64,000 bases of DNA, taken from positions 69,328,678 to 69,392,677 of the forward strand of contig JAMXBB010000007.1 of assembly GCA_024138015.1 (NCBI GenBank). The letters run 5' to 3'. The notes under the pieces are model-generated. The model had not been told where the DNA came from. It saw only the letters and a program-made list of their open reading frames with translations, and ran no database searches. Source of the stretch: Lumnitzera littorea. Lineage: Eukaryota > Streptophyta > Magnoliopsida > Myrtales > Combretaceae. This document shows, in pieces, positions 24,390-37,197 of the stretch. A program made the position numbers and the translations under genes. Position 1 is the first letter of the stretch, and each line of letters begins with the position of its first letter.

Positions 24390-27300
24390 TCATGATTTTT
24401 TCTTTCCAATACCAGATAAGAAATCCAGAATTTTTAAAGCTTTTGCAGAATCACTTGAAGGACCTGCCACATTACTTCCTTTATTTTCCCTTGTATCAGA
24501 AGCAAAATTTCCAGTAGACTGGTTTTTCTTCATTTCCCTTTCACACCTTGCAGCAAAAGCTAATGTTGATGAAATTGCCTTCTGAGCTGAGGTTGAAATA
24601 TTCTTGTAATGTCCAAATACCAAGTGTCCTGAAGATTGACCAGAAGGTGGAGAAGGTGGGGGCACCTGCCGAGTGAAACTTAGACTTTGGGTTTTACTTG
24701 TTGCATTCTGTTCCCCTTGAACTAAACTGTCCATGATATTGCAAATTGGAGGAGGATATGCTTGTTTATTACTACTGGCATCATTGGATGAACTTCCAAA
24801 TGGACGAGACTCAGACTTCTGTTGTTCCACAGGCAGTGTTGCTATTGGCACCTCACTTGATATAGAATGTGATGCCACCTCCAAAAAGCTCTGATTTGCC
24901 TTATTACCAGCACTTTTATCAATACCTGCCACAACTGCACCATCTTGCTCAAGCAGACTTTTTTCAAGGGTTGATCTACTGCCATCTGACTTTGCAGTGA
25001 ATGCAAGAGCTCCCAATGAAGTCTTAACAAATGATAAGAAATTTATTCCTCTAGGTGCAGAAGATGGAGTTTTAGGGCTCTGTCTTGAGCTAGAGCCTGC
25101 AACAACTTTCTGATCCGCGTCTTGAATATCTTTATTCTTTGAAGGTGAGCCATCCACTTTAGACCTCATGGAAGAACTTAATAAGAGTTTGCCAGCATTG
25201 CCAATGGCACTTCTTTCAGGTGTACGCGACTGAAATTCAGTGAAAGAGCTTGTTTCCTTCAGCTCTACATTCTTAGAAGACATCCCTGCAGTGTCGAAGA
25301 GCATACTATTTCTCTGGGAGGCCAGGATATCTGGTTTCTTCATGGAACTTAAGCCGCCTGAATGAAGTAGTGTCCTCACTTGAATATCAGTACTGGCTGG
25401 AACAACTACAGTGTCTTCATTGGATACCATCTGAAGAAAACAAGTAAATAGTCAAGACAAGATAACTCCACTAATCACTTGCAACAGAAAGGAACTGGAT
25501 ACTCATCTGAGGCCTTGAAGATACCTTATGCGAAAATAAGCAATCCTTGCCTCTTGGACAAGAACCAGTGGATGTGTAACTGTGGCAGGGATACTTGGAG
25601 AGATCATGATCGAATGGGCACTCATCTCCTTTCATGCATGACTGACGAGCAAAATGAACACAAGGCTGCAGAATAAGATTAAATTAGCTGTTATATAAGC
25701 ATTTACTAGCTAATATCAGAATACCTTTCATGGTGAGTATAAAGAGCTCCCAATTGACACAGGAGCTTAATGTACATTATAAAGCTAGAAAGCACCTCAA
25801 TTGTTCCTTGTATGAAACCAGATGAAAGTAGCACAATAAAGATTATAAAATTATTTACTTATCTAAAGACAGTAAAAAAAAATGTTACCACCATAGAATT
25901 AGAGACCCACAATCAAGTAATTGTAACAATTCATTGTACCTTGGATTTTGTCAAAGGTACTGTATCATGCGAGAATTTGCACTTCTCTCCCTGTTAAAAC
26001 ATTGATGAAAATTATTTAATACATAGCTGTCAATGGAATATACTAGTCAAAAACGGCCCAAAGAAGAAAGCATTTGAAAGAATTCAAGATTTCTACCAGC
26101 AAAGCCACATGCCACTATGACAGCGCACATGAGCAAGATACAATAAAGTTTAAGCTTGTACCCCAAAGTCCGGAATAACAAGGGAATACAATGGAGAAAG
26201 AACCGATTGTTGTTACAAGAAAATTAAACAATCAAATTATAACGTATACCAAAGGGCAAAAGAGAGAGATAAAGAAACTGTTTGAAATGCCGCACACATG
26301 CACACACTCACACACACACACACACACAAAAAAAAAAAAGGAAGTAGAAGACAAGGAAGGAGTGGGGAGAAGACCCATCACATCATTAACTTGGAAAAAG
26401 TAACCCATCAATAGAACCATAAATACAATCCTTCCTTGGCCAAGCACCATTAGAACTTTAAAATCCTTCACTAACCATGAAAGCTGTATCAGGATAGGGA
26501 TTTGTAGTAACTTTCTGTCTATGCGGGGAATTAAAGAAGAGAAAACTGACTTTCAATGCGATAAAGGTGACAAGAATATAGGACATAGCCATAAAGTTTG
26601 CAATGCCCTGCTGGAAAGACATATTACATGAATATGCTGCTAGCTAGAACATTTTGTCTCAAAACTATATTACTCAATTTTACACAATGTAACTTTTATC
26701 AACTAAAAATACTGCATTAAAATGTTTAGTTGATAATGAAATTTTTTTAATGACCCAAACAATGCATGCCACTTAACAACATGTATTCTTTCTAGCTTAG
26801 GTAATCTGAACAAACTTAATTCCACTAGCTGCTGGATGAGGTTAACTAAAGAAAAAGCATACATAATATTACCACCTCCTCATGCCCATATAAGTCAATA
26901 GGATAGGTAAGTTACTAGTTAGAGTGCACAGCAGTAAAAACAAAACGTAAATAAAATGACAAATTCTAATCTACTGAAATGAAGTACCTCATGACATCTT
27001 CCCTGGAGATAATGACGGCAATAAACTACAGGCTTTGGTTTCTCTACTGGCAACAACTTCAACCTTTTTACACCAAGTTCCCTATTCTTTTTTGCTCTTT
27101 TAATTCGCTCCTTTTTCTGCAACAAGACACACACACGTAAGTCATGTAACTGAAATCTCAACTTGAACTTCATGGGCAAGTTCTTTCATGGCCACAGCTA
27201 AAAATACCTTTTAATTTATAATAGTATATGCATGTTAGTGAGTCTGCGTAGATGGAAATGCAAAGCTCAGCCATTTATAATGAGAAAAGTTTGCTTGCGC

Positions 27301-30070
27301 ATGGCAGTTCAAATGGAAAAAATAAGATAAAAAACTGAATAAAAAGCAGCTAGATCAATTTTTCCAGTGAGTGTACATATTTTCCTTACAGTAGAAATCA
27401 AACTACACATGCACACTAAAATGTGCTTGTCATAAATTGATATATAACAGACAAAATATTTGCACCTTTTTCCTCATCTTGCTTTCTTCAGAACGCTGTT
27501 TACGCTTTCTCTTGGTGACTCCAGATTCCTGCTGCAATAATACAAGTGTCACCACATAATTTCTCAGAAATAAACCTAAATAGTCATTCCAATACATACA
27601 CATAAAACAGCCAATTATTTCTTCAGCATTCACACACATAGAAGCTTTGCACTTAACTATCAGAAAAGAGAAGGACGAAACACTACAGTAATGACCAAGG
27701 AAAAAAGTAATCCCAGTGATATCCTGATATAAGTCAATGAATTCCATTCAGTTTCCAACGATGACCAGAATAAGCAAATATGTTGATAAGGTCTTACCAA
27801 TAAGAAATGGAAAAGAAGAAAATAATTACCAAAGGCTCACTAAAGCTTACGCCTCTAATCTTTGTTTTAACTTAAGGCATGTTATACATTTGGAATTAGT
27901 CCAAGAATCCAAGTTACCGTAATCCTTCTTATTACTTTTTATCATGTATAGATAGCAAACAAGATCATATATGGAATAAAGTAAAATTTTCTAATTTGTC
28001 AAAACACAGCAGCCAAACAAAAAATGTGAACATTTTAGAGAACAAAGACAGACATAATATCAATGACACAACTCAAGAACAGATGTTGCTGTAAATAAGC
28101 GTCTCCCCTTTCGCCAGAGTCAAAGAAAACATCTGTTTTCTATAGAAAATAACAACACAGATTGAAATAATACCTTCTCAGCAGCAGTTACTTCTTTACT
28201 TGAATTTTCATTCCAAATGTCTCCATAAAATATGGTATTAGTGGAGCGTGTTGCCAAAGCTGCTTCCTTGTCTGTCATGCCCTGTTTCTGAAATATACCA
28301 TTTTTAACTGGATGATTAGGTATATCTGCTTTTTCTTCTTTTGAATATATAGATTTCCCTTTGAAACTGCTCCTAAGCTTCCTAATTTTCTTGTCCCTAT
28401 CACCCTTCTTAATGACAACATCTCCACCATGACTACTGTTTTCACCCATCCCCACAGGCAAATGAGAGGAACAATGTTCCTCCTCAACCACCCAATTTTT
28501 TTCTGTATATTTTACTTTATTCTTCTCCTTAACATCCTTAGATACTTCCCCCTGAACAGGCTCAATGTCAATCTTCTGAATGTTTGCTAAAGACTTTTCA
28601 ATTGATATTCCGTCTACCGCATGCCCACCAGAAATCTCCCCCTCCTCAGTTTCCCCATTCTCTATGTTAGTTTGAGGAAAATTCAATGCAGTACAGGAAT
28701 CCACTAAATTCTCTCTATTACCAATCTCACATCGCGTCCCATTCTCAGTTTCCAGTGCATCAGACTTCTGCATATGGGTTTCTTCACTCTCACTTGGTCT
28801 GGAAGGATCATCAACAGCATCCATCTTCATAGGTAAGTCAACAGTTTCTGAATCCTTCTGAAAGCAGCATCCACTGTCATGTTGCACCTCTTTCTCAAAT
28901 TCACTCACATCCAGCCCTTTATGATTAGGATTCCCTTCTAGGTCAGTCGAGTCATTTCTCTGTGCAGCAATCTCGCAATTATGACAATCCAATCTCACTT
29001 CCTGGATAGCATTTGTCTCATGTGTCGTTGCTGTATTGTCATTGATGATGCGCTCCAATTCATCAATCATCATTGTCTCAACCCCAGTATTTGGTCTATT
29101 ATCCTCTTCCATAGCCCTTCTGATCAGATTTTCCCTCCACGATAATATATTCACATCATCATCAACACTCATCAGATGTGCTATCTCATCTATCGTTGTC
29201 CCAGTTTCATCAGGTTCTTGTAATCCAATGACTGGAGAACTCTCTTCAACCATCCTACGTTCTTCAACCAACTTTTCTCCACTATCCACATTAACTGGCC
29301 CAATCAACTTGCCATTCCCACACTCTTTATCTCTCGTCGTTTTTTCCGCATCATCTTGAGAAAAACTATCTTCAATAGATATGAACAATTTCAGCAACAA
29401 CAAGCAATTTCAGAATAAAACGAACTTCATAAGTGAAAAGTAGGAGTCATAATATTTGACTAAAAAAGCAACTCCTATTAATGCATTTTGTGACCTACAA
29501 AGTGGAGAGCAACTGATATCAGCAATTTGTGCGCAAGTAAGCCCTTAACAATCTCACAGCCCATATTAAAGAATGCTATCTCTGCAAAATTTACAGAAAG
29601 GAAAAATTCACTATCAAGAGAGGTTTTTTAATCCTCCCTCCCCCACTCCGCGTTTTCCGGGAGCATCTTATGCACCAGGTAAGCCCTTTACAATTTAGCT
29701 GCACATATCGAAACCCGCAACCTTACAACATTTAACAAAGATGGACAATCAATGACAAGGGAGGATTTTTCATTAACAAATCATTGTAACGGGTGAATTT
29801 CCCAGCAAACACAAGCTTAATAACCGAACAAACAAACATAGCAACATAATGAAGCAAATAACAAAAACACAGTATCGAAAAACAAACTGCATGGACTAGA
29901 TCGAGCTTAATAAATTGAAATAGCAAGGAGATAATGGAATTTTTAAAAAATTTTCACTTGCCTGGATGTGGAAGGGAAAAGCTGACGAGTTTAGGAGGTT
30001 GATTGAATTGGCGGCAGTAAGAAAAAATTTGGATTAGGGTTTTGAAGGTTTGGGAATCCAGATGAGACAT
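24390..30070 (-). CDS. EMB1789: CCCH zinc-finger protein, C3H65/EMB1789-like (7 exons, 910 aa)
   Basis: Coding exons: 30070-29962, 29369-28174, 27531-27466, 27116-26988, 25990-25940, 25665-25525 and 25430-24390. All junctions keep frame (intron 1 phase 1, the rest phase 0). Residues 37-435 are acidic. Residues 436-485 are very basic (KRKRKQR, RIKRAKKNRELGVKRLKLLP), a likely nuclear signal. Three fingers follow: C490/C498/C504/H508 (CX7CX5CX3H), C519/C527/C533/H537 (CX7CX5CX3H) and C544/C553/C559/H563 (CX8CX5CX3H). The Ser-rich tail has PRGINFLSF and ends ILDFLSGIGKKKS. Finger spacing, the VEKPKPVVYCRHYLQGRCHE lead-in and the tail motifs match plant C3H65 (EMB1789 in Arabidopsis, embryo-essential by name), related to animal ZC3H4/6/8, nuclear RNA-binding factors. 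All ligands are present and no stop interrupts the model. Start chosen as the ATG whose exon gives correct phase; transcript ends are not visible. Confidence 0.92.
26292..26338. repeat. (CA)n microsatellite with A-run
   Basis: A CA-rich run followed by a run of A, inside intron 4 (26,987-25,991) of the CCCH gene. The ORFs crossing it in either direction are repeat artefacts. Confidence 0.92.
27526..27537 (-). other. Tandem NAGNAG acceptor before exon 3
   Basis: The minus strand reads TTGCAGCAGGAA. Splicing after the first CAG includes an extra Gln codon (exon starts at 27,531); after the second CAG the exon starts at 27,528. Both keep frame, so 910- and 909-residue isoforms are possible. Confidence 0.7.
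29370..29961 (-). other. Intron 1 of the CCCH gene with GC-AG borders
   Basis: The 5' splice site reads CCAG|GCAAGTG, the consensus form of a GC donor. No GT donor nearby gives an open frame, since the exon runs into TGA two codons later. The 3' site reads TATTGAAG|ATAG behind a T-rich tract. Joining gives a phase-1 split Asp codon and an open frame. GC-AG introns are a known minor class in plants. Confidence 0.78.
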
Positions 30071-30249
30071 TTCGTGGATACTAAAGTATTATTGTACTTG
30101 ATTTAACACACGTCTACGAAGTTTCTGAGGTTGAGTTTCTGCTCAAGACAATAAACCTCAGCGGAGTTTTCGTTCAGTGCTTGGCTTTGGCGGTGCACTA
30201 GCTGCTTTTGGTTGTTTGGTTTGCTTTTCCCTTTATTTTCGAACACGGA

Positions 30250-30745
30250 GTATCAAAATCAGGTTTTAAAGAGAGGTTAAAATGTACATATCAACTCTAA
30301 CATTGTCACTAAGTGATATGTGGCGCTCAAGTGATTCATGCTAGCACATACGACACTATTTATATGTGTATTTAAATAATAAATAAACTTAAAAAGTATA
30401 AAAATATACTAAAAAATTAAGAAAATTTTGCAAAATAACAAATAGTAAATTGAAAAAATAAGAAAATAAAAAACTAAATACTATAATTTAATTCAAGATT
30501 TTATGCCCAAAAAATCATGAATTTAAGTATAATATAAATAATAATATAATTAAAGTAATAAAAAAATCAAAAAACTAGTAAGAAATAAAACCAGCCACCC
30601 GGAGTGGCCAAATCAACTTGTAGATCCATGTGAGGCGACCACCTACCTCAAGCAAGGGTTACACAATCTTTAAGAAAAAGGCAAAACCTTGAAAAAAAAA
30701 TTCCAAAAATATGAGTCTTAGGAAATAATCTTAAGAATAAAGTAG
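30250..30745 (+). repeat. AT-rich interspersed repeat, copy 1
   Basis: It begins near AGTGATATGTGGCGCTCAAG and continues through TGTATTTAAATAATAAATAA, A-rich DNA and a GGCCAAATCAAC segment. The same order of words occurs on the opposite strand at about 49,540-50,230. It lies between the 5' end of the CCCH gene and unit D. It is probably a non-autonomous transposon; no termini could be fixed. Confidence 0.6.
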
Positions 30746-30749
30746 TTGA

Positions 30750-33700
30750 TATAAACTTTGTAAATTTTATGTTTTAAACTTAGAGTCAAATTTGAAAAAC
30801 TAATGGTATTTCTTAAACTCAATCAGACCGAAAAAATTAAAATAAAGAAAATTTTAAATTGAAACTTTAAAAATAAACTCAAAAAATCCTAGAGGTAAAG
30901 TTTTATAAACTCTAATAGCGTATAAAGACTCTAAACCTAAGTAACATGACCATAAATTAAAAAATCAAATTGAATAAAAACTCTAAACCCCAAACCCTAG
31001 AGTCATAAAACCTTAAATTAAACTTCAAACGTAATGAAAACCCTAAATTGAAACACTTCACTCAAATTACGTAAATCGCATAAACTCGATAACAAATAAT
31101 AGAAAATATTTATAAATAATAACAATCAATCAAATTAAGTCAATTAAAGTAATAAATTAATGGGATTACAATTTACCCTAAATGATACATTTTCTCAAAA
31201 AATAACACTAAAATCGTAAGCATACCTTCAAAGCCCTCAAACCCTATTTAGTGTCAAAAGCCCTATTTTAATTATTAAACTCTAATTATACAGCCACATT
31301 ATTAAGTAATTACTAATAATTTACTAAATTGTTGGAACAGTCCTAATTTGCCTTTTGAAATCGTAATCGATTAGTAATAATTGATTCTAACCCTTAAAGA
31401 CCCTAAATTAATTAGATAAAATTATCTAATGGGCTTAATTAATTTAATTAAATATGAAAAATCGTAAACTATGTCTAACCATGGTCATCTATACTAGTAA
31501 TTAGAGTTATAAACTTAAATTGCATTCTAATCATCTACATGCATTCATGTGTCATAATTAGCTAAAGATAATTACAATTAACTATATAGGACAAGATAAT
31601 TAATTGGCAAAATAAGAAACCACTCACATTTAGTAGACAAATCATTCACTCAATTGGCAAAAATCATAAAAAGTAAATTGATCCCCACTTATGCTTGTAC
31701 CAAGCAACCAAGAATGGAAAGGATTTGTTCCCTACTACACCCACTCATAATTAACCCCTTTTTAACCCTTCCATCTACATTTTATTCCATCTTCTTCCCT
31801 AGAATAAACCCTAGAAACACTCTCTAAATACACACTTCAAAAACAAAAAAAAAAAAAAAACAAGAAGAAAGAAAACAAAAGTAAGCTTCTCAAACTTAAC
31901 TGTGCACTTGAACGCCCTAAGTTATAACTCTCCACCACCACCTCTAAACAACACAGAACCACTTGCATTTGAATCCTCTTTCATTTTTCTTTCTTATCAA
32001 CAAACATCTTCTACCAAAGGAGTTTGTTTCATTTTTCAAAGACGAAATGAAATGAGACTCTTCAAATTTCCATCGAAATAAACTTGCACCTTTTCAACTT
32101 TCCTTTTAGTTTGAGTTTATAAGCATGGTTCCTAAGCTTAAAAACTAAGGAAAAAATTATTAAAATGCCACATATATGTACCATGTTTATATGCCCATAC
32201 ATGTGCATTTTCTTAAATTTTTAGTATAGTAAATATGTTACATATAACTGTAAAAGCACATAAGTTGTTGTAAGATGATAACTTAAAGAAAAGTAGAAAA
32301 ATCATCATCATATCTTCATTCCCATACTAAGGTCAAAACATATGTATGTATATCACTGCTATATTTTTTTATTTCTCATGTCTAATTTGGTAGGAAATGA
32401 TTTTAGGTATATTTTAGTGGTAGTTTAATGCATGTTCTAGCAAGTTAAATACATGATGTGTAGAAAGCCATAGGAAATCATCTTAAACCACCCCAAACAT
32501 GTTGAAAAAATTGCTGTAAAATGTTTATTAATGGGTTAATAACATGATTAATTGAAGATAATTAGGATTTAGGATTTAATTTTATAAGATAAGAGGCTAA
32601 ACAAAGTCTATAGTGAGTAGTTAGGCCTAAAATAAATAATAGGTTTAGAAAAACCCACTTGAGACCCAATGAACCATTAGTATCAGATCTAGAACTTATG
32701 ATAAAATGGGTCATTCAATCATTTTAGTAAACTATTAGGCTCATTGGATTAGAATAAAGTCAAGATATAAGCCTTAAGATATAAACTAAGCTTAAATTTA
32801 ACTAAAAGGCCCACAAACCAAGCCTTGAGCTCACTTAATGACTCATGACCAAATCTGTAACTTTATGAAAAGTGGACTAAACTTAGGTCGATGATGAGCT
32901 TAAGTTCAAAAAGATAAGTAGGATTAAGCCTAAAGCCCTAAATTGCAAAACGAGCCCAAAAAGCCTTAAAAAAAACAAAATACAAGCCTAAATAATACAT
33001 AACCAGATCTAAACCTAACTTAAAAAGACTCAAAGCAAGATATTTAAAGGGCCCACTAAACCTTAAGGCTCATCCAAGACATCCATTATGAGCCCCTTGA
33101 TGAGTTGAAGCCTTAAACTTAAGAAGAGGGCCCGTTTAGGCCCATAAGATCAACACTATGGCCCAAGATGAAAATTTAAAGTATTTAGTAGAAAAAGTTC
33201 ACTAAAAATACTTAAAAGAAAGCCCAAAATATCAAGTACAAGGCATAAGATCAAAAACTAAGTCTAAAGCCCAAAACTAGGCCCAAACCCTAAAGTGACC
33301 AAACTCACCTTCTAAATGCATGAACTTATAAGACCCAAATCGAAAACCTGCTAACACTAAAGCCAAAAATGACCTTATCAAATGAAAGAATACTTGAAAA
33401 TGATTAAATTAGCTAAAAGAACAAGAAAAAAGAACTAAACATAAAGAAGTTAGAGCGAAAACAAGTTTTAACCGTACTCAGAGATTAAGACGAGCTTCAA
33501 TAATTAGATAAACTTTTAGGTTCTTGAAGAAACCCTCTTCCAATTACTTATATGTACGTTATTGTTATGTTTTAGGTGGCTTAATTTCTAATTCAGGAAC
33601 CCCAAAGTTCAAGACAAGTAGGCAAGCAGGCTAAGTAAGGGAGTTTCGATGAACTGCTACTTGCTTGTGTTTAATAATTACTTGATGTTCTATTGCTTGC

Positions 33701-34863
33701 CCTTGATTATCTATTAAGTGACTGGTTGTTCAGTATGCCAACATCCGTATGATTACTTTATTAAAATTGGTAAGTTTAAATATTTAGTCAAAATAACCGG
33801 ATGTACTTATCGCATGTTTGTAATCCATTAGTTATAAACTGTAATGTTTATAGCTTTGCCAAGTTTTCTGAAAAATTTGCTAAAATACATTTTTGAAATG
33901 CTTTACAAGTCAAAGAAAGATTTATCAACTTAGTGAATACTCATAGTAGTCTCTTGTGACATTTTACTTGTTGAGACAAAGCTAGTAAACCATCTTTAAT
34001 TGAATGATAGCAAATAGCTTGAGTTAGGACTCAAATAATTTAACTCGTAAGGCATTATATGGATTTGTTACTGGTGAGCCCATGGGGCATTGTGTTGATT
34101 GTTGATTGTTGATAGTAAATAGCCCTAGATTAGGTCTACTTAATTGATTAATATGGTATTCTCAACCAGGGTAATAATCGAGTTCCGTCTATTGAGATGA
34201 TACCCACAGATAGCCTCATGTAGGTAAGGTGAGGTACTCCTTACAATTAAGTACAGGAGATAATCGATATGTAGACGACACAAATCTACACCTTCCATGG
34301 TTCTAAAGCCCCATAGATGTGTTGCTTACAGTCATTGTACTTGCATTCATTTTGTGTGTAGCTAAACTGCACATTTGTTAATAATGTTTGACACCTTACT
34401 TAAATGGTAGTGACGATAAACAAATTTACTGAGCCACAATGTGCTCACCTCCAATATTTCCTTTTTGAAGGTAACAAAAAGCTGGGAATGGGCTACGATC
34501 AGAGTTCAAAGTGTTCCTATAGCAACTGGATTAAACGGATAAGATTACTTTAGTAAGCTATATTAGTTGAGCTAAATTTTTATAATCTTTAGTAACTCTT
34601 GATGTTGTAGAAGTTTAATTATCTCATCTTATTGTTTGGTAGGTGATTCCAACTCTCTGCAGTCTTAGTAGACTATGAATTATTCAGTTATCCTAGTTGC
34701 TTATATAAATAAGTAAATGTAAGTAAAATGAATAAGCACCTTTAAAAACCTAATAGTTAGAGTCTTGTAACCTCTGACTTGTAAAATGTTCTATATATCA
34801 TGGGTACACACGTGATATAAAGATTTTAGGAAAAACTACCAAGCTCCCCTATGGGACGTTATA
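30750..34863 (+). mobile_element. Long LTR-like unit D (solo LTR, 4,114 bp) with perfect TSD
   Basis: It starts TATAAACTTTGTAAATTTTATG, matching unit C's TGTAAACCCCACAAATTTAACC position by position. It ends GGGACGTTATA against C's GGGTCCTTACA. Both termini show G-to-A or C-to-T changes from TG and CA. Flanks are GTTGA (30,745-30,749) and GTTGA (34,864-34,868), a perfect 5-bp duplication. The leader has CTCTAAATACACAC near 31,825 and CCACCACCACC near 31,932. The distal block reads TTTACTGAGCC...GTGCTCACC then a pyrimidine tract and GAAG|GTAAC (34,425-34,473). No coding domain. Its left end is 680 bp upstream of the CCCH start codon. Confidence 0.85.
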
Positions 34864-35213
34864 GTTGAAATTTCATATTGTACTGAAATTGCCTCTTTCT
34901 AAGAGGGTTTTAACCATCCTCTTCTCCAAACGCAAATACATCCTTCTCCAGGCAAAAACAAGTCTCTCTCTCTTTAAAACTCTCACGCACGCCCTCTCTT
35001 TAATCTCTCAATTTCTACCCCTCTTTTTGTAAATTAATTGCATATTCGGAGCAATAGCGTAGCGTAGAAGACATTTGTGGAAAAAATTTTCAAAAACAGG
35101 ATTGGATCTGCACAATCTCGTCACTTTCTCTCTAAACAACAACATAGAAAAAGGCAAATTTTTTTTCCATGTTTTGACCTATCTTATGAACAATTAACTA
35201 AGAGAAATAGCTT

Positions 35214-35646
35214 TATTGTTTGAAATATTATGGTACATTGTTGTCTATACCCCTTTTATTTATGAACGGAATTACCCATGTTAGTGTATTATATATGTAC
35301 CCTTAATATGCAAATTTTTTTATCATAGTACATTATTAGTTATGTTAATTTTTTTTATCTATGTATAAATTTTTCCTCATTATTGTATTTTATATATACA
35401 TATATAAGATGATATGAGTATAATTAATTATTGTTGAATATATTATAGTGTACCGTTGGTATTTTCAATTTTTCTTTTTTTTACACATCAATTTGTCCAT
35501 GTTTGTGTATTTTATATATGTGTACATTATGAGGACAAGTACAATGAATTATTGTTGAATATATTATAGTACGTTATGGTTGTATTGATTTTTTTTTACA
35601 TATAAATTTGTCTACGTTGGTGTATTATATATGTGTGTGTGTGTGT

Positions 35647-35704
<58 letters not shown>

Positions 35705-35770
35705 ATGTGTGTGTATGTATATGTATTAGGTGATATGAATACAAGTAATTATTGTTGAATCAACTAGATG
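35214..35770 (+). repeat. Degenerate tandem repeat upstream of the MULE ORF (4 units)
   Basis: The word TTATTGTTGAAT(AT) with a following ATTATAGT recurs at about 35,214 (diverged), 35,428, 35,548 and 35,747. Each is followed by a T-run and a TGT(A/G)TATTxTATATATGT segment. Spacing varies from 120 to 214 bp because a GT microsatellite has expanded in the last interval. Confidence 0.75.
35626..35724. repeat. (TG)n / (TATG)n compound microsatellite
   Basis: About 100 bp of TG repeats broken by TATG steps, lying inside the upstream tandem repeat. Confidence 0.95.
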
Positions 35771-35884
35771 TGAGAGTGTACTTGTTTTTTAAATAATAGT
35801 AAGTATTGAATCCAGTGCTGTTACGAGCATATGGTAGTGAACTTAATTTAGTTATTGTGTTAGTAACATCCACTAAAGTGTACC

Positions 35885-35893
35885 TATAAATAG
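35885..35893 (+). promoter_or_regulatory. TATA box for the MULE PB1-like ORF
   Basis: TATAAATAG lies about 60 bp before the ATG at 35,954, in normal spacing for a short-leader plant promoter. It is the best TATA element upstream of the ORF. Confidence 0.55.
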
Positions 35894-35953
35894 AAGGCAT
35901 TATTTTCATCTACAGATTGAATTTTATGAAGTTGATGTAACAAACGGGCATAA

Positions 35954-36334
35954 ATGGATAATGTGGGGTTGGTTTGCTCTACTAGTGGAAATATTATGGG
36001 TGGAGAAGATGGCGTACGTTATGATAAGCGCTCAAGAACAATAGTTAAAACTCTAGTTAGAGCCACTTATGATCAATTGGTTAGATTGATATGTGATCAA
36101 CTTCGAATTAACATGATGACCCAAAGGGTCAAGTTGATCCACGAATGGCCCCTTACGGGTGAGAGTAGGAACATATTATATGCCATTCCAATTAACGACA
36201 ATTATGACGTGCAACAGCTATTGGCATCGTCATAAGAACGTAATGGAGTAAGCGATTCAGTAGAAATGTATATTGAAATTCATGAAATGAACATGCCCTT
36301 GACAGCGTAGTGTGATTTTAGAGGGTACGATGGC
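35954..36334 (+). pseudogene. Mutator-like element N-terminal PB1-like domain
   Basis: The 93-codon ORF (35,954-36,235) contains GVRYDKRSRTIVKTLVRATY and DQLVRLICDQLRI...IPINDNYDVQQLL. This resembles the PB1-like N-terminal module common in plant MuDR-type transposase genes. After a TAA the same frame continues (ERNGVSDSVEMYIEIHEMNM) to a TAG and then to the solo LTR at 36,335, so it is broken by two stops and an insertion. In the family this domain precedes a MuDR zinc-binding region and the DDE transposase. The first is found downstream of the LTR; the second is missing. Confidence 0.7.
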
Positions 36335-37197
36335 TGATGTGTCTAAGAGCTAAGTTCTCAGTAGGGCTTACCGTAGGGTGAACAGTGGGTCCTTCTAAAT
36401 ATCAAAGAAAGCGCAAATGAATGAACAAACACATAAACACCAAGTAACTTCGTAAGTTGCTCACTAGATATGGCACACAACACGACTTAGTCTCCACTCA
36501 ATATGATGCACAAGCAAGACTAAAGTCCATTCACCACTAACCTTAAGCTACTACCAAAATTAGATAAGAGCGTGAGGGTTGTAACTTAGAGAGGGTTTCT
36601 CGCAAGAACAAAGGAGGAATATTCATTAATAGCATAAATTTGATTTCGTCTATAACTAATGGGAGACTATTTATAGTAAGTTCCTAGGGTAACAAAAAAT
36701 AATATAAAATTACAAAAAGGATAACATAAGAGTAAAGATTCATAGTGCAAGCCAAAAAGGGTATATATGACAATTAAGACAAAAAGGAATGTAGTATAAT
36801 ATCAGAAAAAGAGATAAATAGGTAGCAAGCTACTATAAGCTCCGTATACTAGGTAAAGAGTGTAAATTCTTAATTGTTTGAGGAATGGGTTGGTTGACAT
36901 GCTAGGGCAGGGATCAGGTAGGAGGAATTTGCTACAAAGGTGACGAGCTTGGCTGAGGATTAAGGCATTGTGTCTAAGGGATCAGCCACAAAGATCCAAG
37001 CTAAGAGCTTGACATCATCGTTCTTAGCAATGTAGAGAAAAGTACAACCGAGCCAAGCTCATAAGGAATTTAACAAGGGACTAGCCTGGTATTAGAGCTC
37101 ATTAAAGGTGAGCTCAAAAGATAGGAATCTTCTTATAAGTCCTTGAAGGCTTTGGAGGCGAGCTCGAGTGGGAGGTCTAGAGGTTAAAAGTCTATCA
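36335..37197 (-). mobile_element. Solo LTR of the gypsy-1/gypsy-2 lineage (863 bp)
   Basis: It starts TGATGTGTCTAAGAGCTAAG, against TGATATGCCTAAGAGTTAAG in the gypsy-2 LTR, and ends ...GTCTATCA. Flanks ATGGC (36,330-36,334) and ATAGC (37,198-37,202) match at 4/5. Internal landmarks shared with the gypsy-2 LTRs include ACTATTTATAGTAAGT (minus-strand TATA at 36,668-36,675). No internal region is left. It splits the MULE pseudogene. Confidence 0.88.

Noticed and set aside
26191..26471. ORFs on both strands across the CA repeat
   Set aside because: They are translations of a microsatellite and lie within intron 4 of the CCCH gene.
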